From the NCBI RefSeq assembly GCF_050947335.1, contig NC_134997.1, forward strand, positions 4,154,001-4,218,000: a stretch of 64,000 bases of DNA, in the 5' to 3' direction. This document shows positions 22,741-35,650 of this stretch, one piece after another. The notes beneath the pieces are model-generated. The model saw only the letters and a list, made by a program, of their open reading frames with translations. It had not been told where the DNA came from and did not search any database. The number at the start of each line of letters is the position of its first letter. The first letter of the stretch is position 1. The translations under genes and the position numbers were made by a program. The DNA comes from Megachile rotundata. Its lineage: Eukaryota; Arthropoda; Insecta; Hymenoptera; Megachilidae.

Positions 22741-25723
22741 ATGAAGGTACCATCATTAATGACAGTCTTAGTACTACAATTAGAAATCGTCTAATCATCT
22801 TTATCTTAGAGATTGATCATCTATATAAACGAAGTGTAATAAACAACTCTATTTGCAAGTTTAGTCAAACTGATGGATTTAGTTCTGCATCAAAGTTCAT
22901 CAAATTTCATAAAACATTAGACATCAAACTTTTTGATTTAGTTTTGTAATTTTATCAACCTCTATTACACTTTATTGAACTTCATAAATTTTCAGTCATC
23001 AGGCTCTGTGATACAGTTTCGAAATAAACTTCATTCTTCTTCATAAAACTTCAATCATCAATGATTTTGTAACAAACTTCATGTCTAATTTTGGAACAAA
23101 CTTTATCAAACACGATCAAGTTTTGGAACAATTTTGAAACTTCATTTAAACTCCATTAAATAACCATCAAACCAATAACCATCATCAATACACAACTTTA
23201 ATTTGGTACTTTACTGTAGGTATTCGCCGCCATCGTTCTTTTGGTAGTCGCGGTTTCCGCAGAACCGCCAAGATTCCGTCAGCCACAAAGACAATATTAT
23301 TTCGCAAGACAACAAGAAGAGCCCACCACGGTACCGAACGCTCCTTACCCACCATCCGGATGGAGACCAGCTGGACCAGCTTTCAGTCTTCCTCAGAGAG
23401 CACCCCAGCAACAATACGGAGCACCAACTGCACCTCAACAGAGTTATGGTGCACCAGCAGTACCTCAGCAGCAATATGGAGCACCAAGTGCACCAGCAGC
23501 ACCACAGCAACAATATGGAGCTCCTAGTGCACCAGCAGCTCCTCAGCAACAATATGGAGCACCCAACGCACCTCAACAGAGTTATGGTGCACCAGCTGCT
23601 GCTCAACAGCAATATGGAGCTCCAAGCGAACCTCAGTCCCAATATGGTGCACCGTCGGTTCCTCAGCAACAGTATGGACCACCAGAAGCTACCACTGAAG
23701 TGACCACGGAAGCTGAAGACGCTACCACTGTTGCTAGTGTCACTGAATCTGAGGTGAGTTTATAGGTTCAAATTGTTGAAAGTGGTTGAGGGGTATTGTT
23801 GATATTAGGTTTGGTCTTCGATAAGAGAGAAGATGAAATGGGGACTTGGGTATTATTGAAATTGGGTCTACAGAAATTTGAACTGGGTAATAAATCGCGT
23901 TTGTGGATCTTTAGTCTTGTTGAGAATAAGTTGAGAGTGACACTAATGTAATAGATGCTTTAGAAGGCTTTGATTGTTCTTTGGGTAGGATTCTAAATTA
24001 TATCTGGCTAAAGTTTTGGGTTAGGTCTAGAGAGGGCCTTGAATTAAGTTTCATAAAATTAAATTTGAAGGATAATTCATGAGTAGCTTTAAACACGAAA
24101 GCGACTTTTTAAAAAATGGAAATTTCATTTACTAGGTTTTAAATGTCAAAACTGGGCGAAGTTTGGATTAAATTTTGTACCTAATTTTGTAGAAGGTTAA
24201 ACTGAAGAATTATTAAGTTGCAGTAGAAATTAGTTAGAAATACCATTTTTTACACACCAAAGTGCTGTGTAAGGTTTGAATCAATGTAGGATTAAATGAT
24301 AACAAATGCTGAATGCAAGTTGTCAGGTACCTTTGAATCCAGTTCGGATGCAACTTAAACTCAGCAATGAACAAGAATCAACTGATATTTATTAAGAAAT
24401 ATTTTTTTGGTCTCAGATATTAATTCTGGACGGGGTTTGAGTTAAATCTGAATTAAAGTTGAAAGAAATTTCTCAAGTACTTTGGAAGTAAAAAAATACG
24501 AAAATCGGACCTCACTTCAAAGCGATCAGAATTCCAAGAAAGGACGAGAGAATTTTATTTTTAATGAAATGTCGTATCACGCATTATTGGGCTTGTTATC
24601 GTGTTATTTGCTGCGAACGGGAGTGTAGCCTGTTGGCACGAGCTTGCGGGAATCAAAGGTTCCACGGAATTTTAAATCACACCGATTCTTCGTCGTCTGC
24701 CCTCCCCTCTACTCCCTTCGCGCCACTTCTCTCCCGCCGGTTGCTCTCCTTTGACCGTCTTAACGACATTAGTATTCGAGTCGTCGTTTACTTTCGATCG
24801 CTATACAGGCACGCGTGTACCCCAACCGAATTCGGAGCCGTCGGTGACACAATCTGTGATGCAGTCAGCCGTGATTCGAGCCCTTAGGATCGTTTACCTT
24901 TCTTCCTTCTCTAGTACGCTTGGCACAATTTAGTATACTTAGAAACTTTCGTGCGTGAGTTTTCCTATTTGTCATCTGAACACAAATTTGGAATCTCTCC
25001 AATGTTCACACTTGACTGTGTAACGCTATACAGCAAACGATACAATTTCTTTCAAATATTTTACAAGGGATATGATAGCAAAGCACCAGATATAAATACA
25101 CCTCGAATCTTCAGAGTTGACATCTTCACACCTGACTGTGTAATATTACATATCTCAAAATCGCATTCATTCCGCACATCACTCTGTGGTTAAATAATGA
25201 ATATCTATATTCAAAGGCGTAAATGCTCAGAAGCCCAATTCACAAGTGAATGATAATTTTGTTAATTTCTGTGCAGTCTGAGCCCGTAAACTCCGTGAAC
25301 GAGCTTGAAGACGAAGAAGTGGACGAACAGCAGCCGCAACAGTCCGGCGAATACTATGTAGCCCTTCCTGACGGTCGTCTTCAGCGTGTCCGTTACGTGA
25401 GTCGCCAGGACATGGAGGCGATGAAGTACTTTGCCAAGATTCGTGCCGAAAATGTGGAACCTCTTCGTGGACCCATCTATGCGTACGCTCCTCTGCAGAA
25501 GCTGCAAATACTGCCAGCTGGATTGCAAGTGTCCGTCGCACCGGTTGCACCCATTGCCGCTACACCGGCGGAATCGAAGCCACAAAAACTGGAGATCCAA
25601 CCAGTCGCCACCCAAGTGCAATATCAGTTAGATAACCCTGCTGGTGTACTTCCGTTGTCCGCTTATACGAGTAACTACCAGGTGCCTGCCACCGATTCTA
25701 GATACCTTTTGACGTTGCAGTAG
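22741..25723 (+). CDS. secreted cuticle-like protein with YGAP repeats (three exons)
   Basis: Join 22741-22746, 23220-23753, 25277-25723, about 328 aa, all introns phase 0. Exon 1 encodes only Met-Lys before a GTACCA donor; the MK first exon split from the rest of the signal peptide is common in insect cuticle genes. Joined to exon 2 it reads MKVFAAIVLLVVAVSA, a clear signal peptide with predicted cleavage after VSA (residue 16). Residues 65-158 carry eight YGAP and one YGPP repeats in a Gln/Pro/Ala context; YGAP also occurs in resilin-type proteins, where Tyr can be cross-linked. A Thr/Glu-rich and acidic linker follows. The C-terminal half has YYVALPDGRLQRVRY (206-220) and PLRGPIYAYAPLQKL (242-256), reminiscent of uncharacterised insect extracellular domains (possibly DUF4794; from memory, not checked). 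There is no chitin-binding RR consensus. Likely a structural cuticle or matrix protein; exact family unproven. Confidence 0.85.
23220..23753 (+). CDS. exon 2 of the YGAP-repeat protein
   Basis: The acceptor is TTTACTGTAG before GTATTC, the donor is GAG|GTGAGT; both are near consensus. It encodes residues 3-180: most of the signal peptide, the PPRFRQPQRQYYFARQQ segment, the nine Tyr-Gly repeats and the start of the Thr/Glu-rich linker. The frame runs on past the donor to a stop (TAG at 23763), so unspliced RNA would give a truncated protein. Confidence 0.85.
23406..23687 (+). repeat. coding tandem repeat (QQQYGAP-type)
   Basis: Nine in-frame units of 8-13 residues, mostly QQQYGAPSAP or QQSYGAPAAP, are built from CAGCAACAATATGGAGCACC-like DNA. 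Unit length varies because AP or APA blocks are inserted. Repeat number is probably polymorphic. Confidence 0.9.
23754..25276 (+). other. intron 2 of the YGAP-repeat gene (1.5 kb)
   Basis: Begins GTGAGT and ends TTTCTGTGCAG. A GC-richer patch at about 24560-24900 opens a 107-codon + frame with no recognisable domain. TTCACACTTGACTGTGTAA and TTCACACCTGACTGTGTAA lie about 120 bases apart (25006 and 25126), a small internal duplication. Intron 1 (22747-23219) is AT-rich and has runs of CATCAAACTT-like words. Confidence 0.75.
25277..25723 (+). CDS. exon 3 (last) of the YGAP-repeat protein
   Basis: Acceptor CTGTGCAG before TCTGAGCCC; the stop is TAG at 25721-25723. It encodes residues 181-328: an acidic Glu/Asp segment, EYYVALPDGRLQRVRY, a helical-looking SRQDMEAMKYFAKIRAENVE, PLRGPIYAYAPLQKL and an Ala/Pro/Gln-rich tail ending YLLTLQ. 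Minus-strand frames over the same span are shadows. Confidence 0.85.
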   Translation, partial: SEPVNSVNELEDEEVDEQQPQQSGEYYVALPDGRLQRVRYVSRQDMEAMKYFAKIRAENVEPLRGPIYAYAPLQKLQILPAGLQVSVAPVAPIAATPAESKPQKLEIQPVATQVQYQLDNPAGVLPLSAYTSNYQVPATDSRYLLTLQ

Positions 25724-25863
25724 GTCAAATACTGTTTATTTATAGCTAATGTATACGTATCTTGACGAGGACCGTGGTGCGTCCTAATTTAACACTTGTA
25801 AAGTAAGATGTATAAAGTAATTGGTGGTGTGGAGATGTAATTGTAGGCTAAGGTCAAAACGAG

Positions 25864-25869
25864 AATAAA
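25864..25869 (+). terminator. AATAAA polyadenylation signal
   Basis: AATAAA lies about 140 bases after the stop codon and is followed 20-50 bases later by a T/GT-rich stretch (TTTCTGTTGAATGGTGTGG), the usual layout of a cleavage site. It gives a 3' UTR of roughly 160 bases. Confidence 0.65.
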
Positions 25870-25969
25870 GATGATCAATCGATTTATGTCTTTCTGTTGA
25901 ATGGTGTGGATATTTTATGTGTGGATACTGTATTTTAATATTGGAACTACTAATCAGTCTAAATGACTA

Positions 25970-26620
25970 GTTTCAGTTTTAGATTCCAAAATCTTCAAGT
26001 TACAAGGTCCTAAATCCCTTACTTTCCTAATTGTAAGTCCTAAAGTTATGTATCAATGTTTCAAAGTTACAAACTAGAAGTTGCAAAATACATAAATTCC
26101 CTAAATGATAAAATTTCGATTAATAAATTCCGAGATAATAAAATCGTTAAGTTCTCATCTTAAGTTCAAAATCTCCATACTTCTAAAGCTTAAGAATGCC
26201 AGAGTATCAATGTTCTAAGCTTGCAAAATGATGAAGTTTCAAAATATTTAAGTTCCAACATATTCAGTTCCCTAACTTTCCAAGTTCCAAAATTCAATAA
26301 CTCCAACGCTTAAAACTTCCATAGTATCAGTCTTTCAAATTTTCAGAATTATGAAGTGCCAAACTCTTCAAATTCCAAGATATCAAATTTCTCAAATTGT
26401 AAGTCCCAAAGTTCTCAAATTCCAAAGTCTCCAAATCCTTAAACCCCAAAACTTAAAAATTTGTAAGTTCTGTAGTGCAAATATTAAAAAGTACACAAAT
26501 TATAAAACCTTAAATGCTTCTAAAATTTAAAAACTCCAAGATTCAAAAGTCCCCAAAACTCTCCATATTTTCCAGATTTCTTAAATCTTTCAAATTTTAA
26601 ACTTCCAAAGCGCTATAACG
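25970..26620. repeat. degenerate repeat block of AAGTTCCAAAATT-type words
   Basis: CAAGTTCCAAAATTCAATAA, TTCCAAAGTCTCCAAATCC and similar words repeat with a 7-9 base step. It begins about 100 bases after the poly(A) signal of the secreted-protein gene. Confidence 0.6.
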
Positions 26621-27230
26621 CTGAAGTCAGATTTCAGAGACCTCACAGTGCCGGAAATAAAAATATCTATAAAATAAAACTATCAACGCCTTACAAAAGA
26701 AGAGGCCTAAGATTCAATTTTACTAAAATCTAACCTGACTCAGGGATGTAAAAATTTTCAATACGAAATAATATCAGTGTGAAATAAAAATTGTCGTTGA
26801 TTCTAAGTAATTAATATCCCATTATTGCACGAAGGTAATGGGAGAAATCCCACGAAAGAATTTTCTTAGCCACGGCACGTGGACGCAAGCGTGGATAGAT
26901 GTGTGCGCGTGTTCGTGTGTAAATACGTGTGCGGGAGTAGGGTTTGTTGGCGGCAGACCCGTCGGCATGTAGACGCGCCTAACCGCAAAATTCCAGAAAT
27001 TTAATATCTCGCTCGACTCTACCGGGGTTGGTCGTTTCATAAGTTCACTCCGACACAGCCAATCCCTCGTCAGGATCCTCCTGAAATTCTACGGCCACGT
27101 TCCAACCCACCAAAATGCTCTCCCTTTCTCCTCGTACCTTGCTTTTCATCCTGTTCCGCAACTTCGTCGACCACTTTTCCACTTCTTTGTCCCAATCGAA
27201 TTGCAAACATTCTATTTTTTATTGTAATAC
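26621..27230. other. intergenic DNA with small GC patch
   Basis: 26830-27180 is GC-richer and has a GTGTGCGCGTGTTCGTGTGT stretch; a 72-codon minus frame across it is rich in His and Thr from that stretch. No gene is supported. Confidence 0.4.
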
Positions 27231-28135
27231 TTGAACACTTACAGTTGCCTGAAAATTTGCAAGTCTAAAAATGTGGATTTTGTAAATTAATTTGAACTCT
27301 TGAAAATATGGAAGTTTGCACGTTTGAATATTCGACTGCTTGCAAATTTCAAGAGTCAGGTATTTTTATGACCTTTCTACTAAGAATTCAATTTGAAAAT
27401 ATGGAAAATTATAATGTTGAGCGCTTGACATTTTGTAAGTTTGTAAATTTCAAAATTTCTATTTATTTATGTATTACTAAATCTGAAAGTATGAGAAACT
27501 CAACATTTAAGAGTTTCAGCTTTATTTGAAACGTTTTATATTTATTTGGACGTTTTATATTTGAAAATTTTTTACTTCTTAATGTAGAAATCGAAATATG
27601 AAAATGTGAGAGTTTGCAAATTTGAGTTTACAAATTCGAAAAGTTATTAAGTTTTCAAATTCACAGATTGCTGAATCTAAAAATTCGAAAAATTACAAAT
27701 TTGAGAATTTTTAACGCCGAATGTTTGTACATTTGAAAATTTCTAATTTCTTAGGAGTCTAAATCTGAAGTTTGTTAGTCTGCAAAGTAAATTTACGAAA
27801 ATGTCTAATTTCCAATTTTTACATTTGTAAGTTCAAATACTAAAATATAAGAGTTTGCAAATTTATGAATTTCAAAAATTTCTAATTTCTAAATTTGGAA
27901 ATCAAAATATTAAAATATGAGGTTACAAATTTGCAAATTTGAAATCTTGAGTATCTGAGTTTCCAAATTTTCTAATTTATCAATTCGAAAAATCCTAAGT
28001 TTGAAAATTTGTAAACTTGAAATATTTCCGAATGCCTAAATGTTAAGAATGAGCTCGAATGCTTGAAAATTTTTATACTTAAAAATTAAAAAATTCTTAA
28101 ATATGCAAATACCCAAATTTCCAAACATTATAAAA
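27230..28135. repeat. degenerate GAAAATTTG-type block (G-rich strand)
   Basis: Words like TTTGAAAATTTCTAATTTC, GCAAATTTGAGTTTACAAAT and AATATGAGGTTACAAATTTG repeat with a 7-10 base step over about 900 bases. Confidence 0.55.
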
Positions 28136-31100
28136 TGTTAAATGGAGTAATACAAATGGTCAGATCTTCCTGATTGTTTTTCTGAATCGATATTGAAACG
28201 AATGGAGCGAATTTGGCCAACTTGCCGAGCAAACTTTCCGAACAGAAGGTAAGTAGGGCTGATTTGTCGGGAACAAAGGGATTTCAACGACGTTAAGTAC
28301 CTTCGAGATGCAAGAGCGAATTTCGAAGCCGAATTTCGGACCAATTACTCCGGTCAAGTGGTCAGGACCAATTAAACTCTGTCGATCTTAAAATTAGAAG
28401 AGGTAGATGGTAAGTTTGTAAGCGGTTGCTTTGAAAGCTCGGGTTTCTTTGGACACTCCTAATCTCGTCTCCTGATACCTATCTGCTAGATTAACAATTC
28501 TCAAATAGTAATTTAGGAATTAAATGTTGTAAATTATATATAAATTATATATACTATATACATATGTATAAATAAAATTTAACGATCTACATATTAGAGA
28601 AAGAAAAATTGTTACATTTATCTCTATTTTATATCTTTTACAAAAACAAATAAAGAATGAGAATATCTCTTTTTATAATCGTACGTTTTTCTTAAATTTT
28701 TAATATATTTAGATTTACAGTTTACAAGCAGCTCATGGGAATTTTTAATCTGTCCATCGTTTATAATTTAACATTTACGTTTATTTACATTTCGTCACGT
28801 TTAAGCACATAATTTTCTTAATAGGGTCTTCTCAAAATTAAATTTTTAAAGTGTAACATATACTTAAGGTGGGTAAGGTTATGTTAGGTTAGGTTATTTA
28901 CGTTTGAATTGAATTTAAAAGTTACATAAACAAATCATATTGTGAATGATTTGATACATAGACAAATCATTTCAATGATCTACAAATTATCCCTCAAATT
29001 TATTACTCAAATTATTTTTTTTTCATATTTAATTTCTTTCACTTATCTTTATTAATCTGATCAATCTTATTAAACTTAAACTTGTTTTTACTACGTGACA
29101 TTTTTATTTGTGTTTATTTTTTCTAGAATTATTTTTCAAATCAAATTTTTGAATTTCAAAATATTCTTTAGATCTATATCGAATAAATAAGAGGTTAAGT
29201 AGCGAAACTAAATTGACCATTTTGGAAGAGAACCGAATAAAGGTAGAAATAGAGAATAATCAGCTTTGGAAAACGGTGTTTCCTGTCTGATGTTTCATTG
29301 CTCTCAGTTTGGTGAAATCTGCGCCTAAGCAGTAACCAGCCGGTGCACTTTAGCTTCGCCGCGAGATATTAATTTTTCCGGAAGTAACCTCCGCCACTTT
29401 TTCACCCTCTGCTTGACCGTGACGTTTCTCTCTTTCCCCCGTTTTCCTCGAGTTCCTTGTTTTCATCCGGCGGTGTTATTTTTAAAAGAGTAAAGGAGAA
29501 AATATTGCGCGTTTAGGGGTGCTATTGCGGACGTACTTTAAATAACCCCATACTTTGCTGTATGCTGCTATTTTTATGAATGCAAATTAAGCGTCTTATA
29601 ACTTTCAACAAATTATCGGCGGCACCATCAACAAACCTTTAATACTTGCAAATTAAAATTCTGCACTCTTAGGGGATTAAATTGAAAGAATTTGTAATAT
29701 ACAAGGTGTGACATCGAGCGAGTTTCACTGAAAAGTCCATCCTCTAAATTCCTAGAGTTTTACATATTATATTTATGGAACCGTATTTATTAAATTTATG
29801 AAATCTTATTAAAATGGGGTCTTTATTTTGCAAAGTTTCTTTTGAAAGTCTTTAAACAGTTATTCGATTTAAGGATTTATATAACTGAGGAAATATTAAT
29901 TATGTATGTCGTAATAATATGTATACTGTTTCAGCTGCATACGCTGTTCTTAGAGAGATTGATCATTACGTTGAATTAGTTATGCAACGGAGGAAAAGAT
30001 TATATTGCAGCTGCATTGTATTCGTTAAATGAATTCAATCAGATAATTTTACCCTACTGTCACGAACAATATTCTCCCGCGAAATTTAATACGCAAACAT
30101 CCGGTCTGCACAGATGTTTTATCTATATAAGAGATAAAAGACCCTACTATTACAATAATCTTCATTATATTTTAATATTAAGATTCTGGAGTTTCTGTTA
30201 CAACTTGAAAAGCTAAAAATTTAAAAGTGTGCAAACTCAGAGTTCCCAGTTTGAAAACGAAGAAATTACTCACACAATTTCAACGATAATAGTAAAAACT
30301 GTAACTAATCATACATAAAATAATTGAAGTCATACTTTCGTGTGCGAATCACGAAAGTATCACGAATCCCACAAATACACAAAGGACGTTAAATAAGGTC
30401 ATCGACATTCGATCCGCTAATCAACCCTCCACGTCCAACCCTTCGATCTAAGGATCAAGCAGTGTCTCGCACGTCAACCTGACGGCATTTTTAAATCAGG
30501 CTAAAATAAAGGACTGTTCGTCAGGTTCCTGGTACATGAGCGTGAGACGACGACGATTCCTGAGAACCAGACTGCGACCACCCGCAAACACGGAAAAGAC
30601 TAAACTGATGTTGATCGAGAAAGAGAATAGAGGCGGAGGGGTTAAGAACAGAGGTGGTACAAAGTCAGGGGTGAGGTTTACTTCGCTGACAGAGTCGATT
30701 CGAGCGAGTCATCGACGGGGGTTACAGCTTCTCGTTCACGGATTCTATAGCGGCAGCAAGAAGGAGGGTAGCTCGCGTTTTTCGCGTTGTCGGGCACCCG
30801 CGGGGTCCTCTCTGTTCTCCGTCGTTTGTCTCGTTCGAGATTAAGAATATAGCGGGAGGCCCCCCTCCGTGGCTGTGGGAACATGGCCAAACTCGTATAC
30901 ATATATTCTTCTCACAGCATGTATGACCGCAAATTTGGAGAAACATTGCTTCAACGTTAACTCCGTTGTAGGACGTACACCTCGGACCAAAAAGATACAT
31001 CCATATTTCCTTATATTTTGTATCATACGAGAATTGCAAACATCTATATCATCCCCAATACTGGTTTTAAGGATACTTTGACTTGTTTTTATACAAATGA

Positions 31101-34100
31101 AGACGTAAATATTATAAATTGCAAGAGGAACAGAAAGACATTTGTTAAAAATGAATAATAAATAAAGCGACTGAATTTACAACTACGCTTTCAATTATTG
31201 ATGCATCCAAATTCGTAGGGGCATTACTTTATAGCATAAAATATCGAGAAATATAGAATAGACTATTTGTTTGTTCCAAAGTATATAATGGGTATAAAAC
31301 TTGGCAAATATAATGGAAACTTTCATTTCGTTGGAAAAATAAGAACTGTTTATTTTTAATTGAAATGTGGCTCCATGCTATTTATGCACTTTCGACATTT
31401 CAACGATAATTTATACAATTTTTCAACGATAACGATAGACTGTTATCAAAGAATTATCGAATCAAGAAGTTATCCAAATTCAGGAAGCGGTGATGGTCAG
31501 CGAGTGCCAGGTTTGGTAAATATTCCAATTCTGACTTTTGTAGGTTTGGTCATTTGTATGAGGTCGAGTGTCGAGTTGAGCTTTAAACTAGCTTTTAATA
31601 TATATTTTTTTCTTTTTGTATTTATTACTCATGATGAGCCATTTACTAAACGATTTTGACATATGAGCAATCTCTGACACTGTTTTGATTACAAAATCCA
31701 CATACCACACGAAACGTTTTCGACGTTTCTATAGTTCTATAGAAATGGGTTAACAATTAAAACTAATAATAGATATTGTAACACGTAAAAGTAGAAAATG
31801 GGGAGCGAAGATGTATCTTTCGAAATAAACTAACGTAATACTGAAATTGTCGTCAATTAGCAGATAACGAATGTCGAACCATTTTTAGTCCAGTACAATG
31901 GTGTAATATTATATTGCAATGTATTAATATGAAACCAATGAAATGAAAGAAACAAATATGGTGAACGAAGTGTAAAGACGTATTAGAATTAATGTAAGTA
32001 CTCGAATGCTGAAAGTGTCAAGTACAGGATAATGAATGCTGAAGTTTATGATTCGCCATTTGTTACGTTTAATAATATAATATGTTAACTTTTAAGCATT
32101 AGAGACGTAGTTTAAATTAGTTTTTAATGAAGCATCAGATATTAGAGAGTAAACCGATGAAATTAACGAAAATATCAAATATAGACCACATTAAAAATGC
32201 AGATAAGTCTCAAACTAACCTGACAACAAAATTTGGTGTTAAATGAAAGATAACAAATGTCATGTTTCATATTCATTGTCAGTGGTCTAATATTAATAAG
32301 AATGATATGAGAAGATAAAATTCACTATGGTATGATAGCGTAAATATATTTCATTTTACTATTAACGGTCTTATAGAAACCGTGTCACGTTTTTTGTAAT
32401 TAAGAAATTTTTATTTCATTCGCTTCTTATTCATTTGCAATATTATATAAATCTTCATAACAATGTTATATACACAATCCAAATTTACTATACAAAATAA
32501 CTTGTTATGAAAACCTTCTACGTTATCAAACATGAACGAAGTGAAATGAATAATTCATATGAATTCATGGATGAATTTGCGGATTTATAACTTTGTGATC
32601 AACGCTACTTCGCAATATTGTATTAACAATATTCATTGGAAAAATCCTAAAATATTGTCCTAATATGTCTTTACGCGTACAATGACATTACAAAATATTG
32701 ACAACTATCTTTTAGAACAATATAAACGTAAAAATATTTCATATGTAATTTTATTAGTGAAGTATCTAACACTGATCATTGTTCACTTAAATCTATTAAA
32801 ATTGTATGCAAAACATTTTTTAATTTTCATAATTATGTATAACATCTAAGTGATAATCACTGTATATTGATTCATCAAAGACTCCTTTTTGTGTCTAAAA
32901 ATTGAATAGTTCGTATAAAATTTAAAACAGACAACTTTCGAGCATAAAACGAGGGAAGTTTCCGTTCTAATGCAAAGTTCTTGTGCTCAAACGAATATCG
33001 GAAATTAACAATCGAGTGAGAATTTTTAAACATTACGAATTGCCAGTGAAACAATACATTGCAAACTATAGTTCAGGAGGAAAACCATTGTAATTTATTC
33101 AATGAATTTATTATAAATAAAATATTTTTATTTCACAAAATATCATCTTGATTTTTTTTTTATTAAATGATGAAAATAATTGAATTAATAGATATTTACT
33201 ATTTGAGCAGTAATAATTAAGGTAAATCTGCAGAATTACGGCTCCTGCGAAAACGGTCATTGTTATTATTTATTTTTGTAAACAATATACTTGCAAATAG
33301 GTATAATATAATGGCGCATTTCGAAAAATTAATAAATAGAAAAGTTACTAACATTTAAAGTGATGGAATAAGAAATTCGTTCTTACAAAATAAGAACTTG
33401 TTAAGGCTTCTTCATGGACATTTCCAGATGCAAACAAATACTTTATTTTGACAGAGATCTCATTTAATCTTACTTGTAATAACACTATGATCTCCTAAAA
33501 ATTATATTCTATTTTTTCGTATAAAAATTTAATAATTGTTTATTATGTATAGTTTAGGTAATTATATGTATAGCGATTTTTTGTATGCGTCTCGTACACT
33601 TATCTTTCCATAAATACTGGAGCATATTTTGACCAAAATCTAATAAAAAAACAACCCTTTCATATAAGCCGTAATTTTGCATGAGTATTTCATGATTGTG
33701 CCACATGAATATTCTCACATTCGAATCAATTCAGAAAACTTTGTTTCACAAGTGTAGATAGTCCAAAGAAATTGTCGGATAAACGTCACAATGTTCGAAA
33801 CATATAATTTTACAATGTTCTTAAAAGAAATTGCAATACACTGCTTCTTTAATCGTTACACTTGGACATTTACCTTCGGACTAATAAAAACATAAATATG
33901 TTTCTGGTAGAGGAACAGGTCTCGTCTGGCAGTTCCGTGCGATAGCAGGCGACAGAGGAGAAACAATGAACATAGAAAGAAGAAGGTAGAAGGTAGAAGA
34001 GCTCCCACGTATGGCAAGCAGACGTGCCGTAGGAACGACGGTGATTGGAGATCCCCCGTCGACATGCACGTCGAACTCTTTTTGACTCTTTCGAAGTCGG

Positions 34101-34600
34101 CACCTGCTTTTGCTTGCTTGCTTGCTTGCAACGAGAGAGCCTTTGTGATCCTTTCCGTCTGCATATCCCTCTCGTAGTTTTCAGAATCTGTGCGCGCGCG
34201 ACCACCTCTGTGCCAGTGTGGTGTTCGACGAGTATACGCATTGCGTCACAGGCCACGTCGATATTGAACTGGAGGGTACCAAAACAATAAGGTTCCTACT
34301 GCGCTTACATCGGTACGCCTTTGTACAAGAGAAGTCTCGCTGCTTGATTAATATCGCCGAATTAATATGGACGCAAAGCAGCAGAGACGCCGAGAGGTGG
34401 AGGAACAACTGAAGTCTTTGGTTTAATTCCGTGGCATGAAATTTCGATGTTTCTGTTGAAAATGAACCCCGGTTATTTTGCTCAATGTTCCAGATGCTGA
34501 TAGAGGATACGGGGGCGAGGACGAATAAGTGGCACGGTATTAATGGCTACATTGCATCCTCGGTTTCAGATTTTCTGGTTTCGGTAATATATCACTCAAC
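28136..34600. other. 6.5 kb intergenic DNA, no supportable gene
   Basis: Mostly AT-rich. GC-richer patches lie at 28190-28450, 29200-29480, 30380-30960 and 33890-34560; each opens overlapping short frames on both strands without domains. A TTAGG-like tract (GTTAGGTTAGGTT) lies near 28884. 31740-32310 looks like an old degenerate duplication. At 34367 a short frame MDAKQQRRREVEEQLKSLV has charged, coiled-coil-like character but no splice or homology support. Confidence 0.4.
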
Positions 34601-35650
34601 TTTTATATTTCGTAATTTTCAGATTAGTTCTCTAAATATCGATGTTAATTATCGAAATTTTTGAATCCCCAAATGTTTACATTCTTCGGTTTCAATGTCT
34701 AATATCCTTGACTTCAATTTTTAAATCATCAAACTGAATCCCAAAATTCATGAATTCCTCCACTTTCAAATTCTAAAATACCTATATTTTCTTATCTTTG
34801 ATTAAATTTCCAGATTTTTAAATTTATTAATGTTCACTTACTGAAATCTGCAATTCCTAAGTTTCCAAGAACTAAAATCCTCGAATTAATACATTACCAA
34901 ATTTCTAAATCCCGAAACCCTTACATTCCAAAATTTCTAAGACTTCAGATTTTTAACTTCTTTAAAGTCTGAATCCCAAAAATTTTAAACTCCACAATTC
35001 TTAAATCCTCAAATACCTAAATTTCCCAACGTTTAAATCTTCAAATTCCTCAGATAGTACCTACTAAATCCAAAAATTTCTCGATTCTGAAACTTTTATC
35101 CTTTCAAATTTTTAAGTCCTCAAATTTTGAAACCTCCAAATTCTTAAGTTCTTCAATTTCTAAATCCCTAAGCCCCAAAATTCCCACATTTCCAAAATCA
35201 TAAATATCCTAAATTCAAAAATTTCCAACTACTGCATCTTTAAGTTCCTATGTTTTGCAACTACTATATCTCCATGTTCTTAAATGTATAAATTCCTAAA
35301 TCCCCAAATTTTTAAATTGTCAAATTCCTAAATTTTTTAATTCCTGAATTCTCAAATCAAATTCACATTCCTAATTCCTCAACTTCCTAAATTTCTAAAT
35401 TCCTAAGTTTTCCAAATTCTAAATCCCGAAATTTCCAAATTTCTAAATCCCCAAACCCCCAAATCCCCAAATCCCCAAATCCCCAAATCCCTAAATCCCC
35501 AAATTCCCAAATCCCCAAATCCCCAAATCCCCAAATCCCCAAATCCTCAAATCCGTAAATCTCCAAATCTTTACATCTCTAAATTTCCAATTCCTTAAAT
35601 TCTCAAATTCCTAAAACCTGAAATTGGTTAAACTCTCTACTCTCCAAACT
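34600..35650. repeat. degenerate AAATTCC/AAATCCCC block (C-rich strand)
   Basis: About 1 kb of AAATTCCTAAATCCC-like words. The segment 35444-35560 is almost regular AAATCCCC with a step of 8 (about 13 copies, a few changed). The regular core inside a diverged block suggests recent local expansion. Confidence 0.7.

Noticed and set aside
23446..23703. 85-codon frame within exon 2 of the YGAP gene, and the long minus frame opposite
   Set aside because: Out-of-frame shadows of the coding repeat.
30543..30572. minus-strand VWFS, like part of a homeodomain recognition helix (VWFSNRR)
   Set aside because: Continues GIVVV instead of NRRAKW; chance match.
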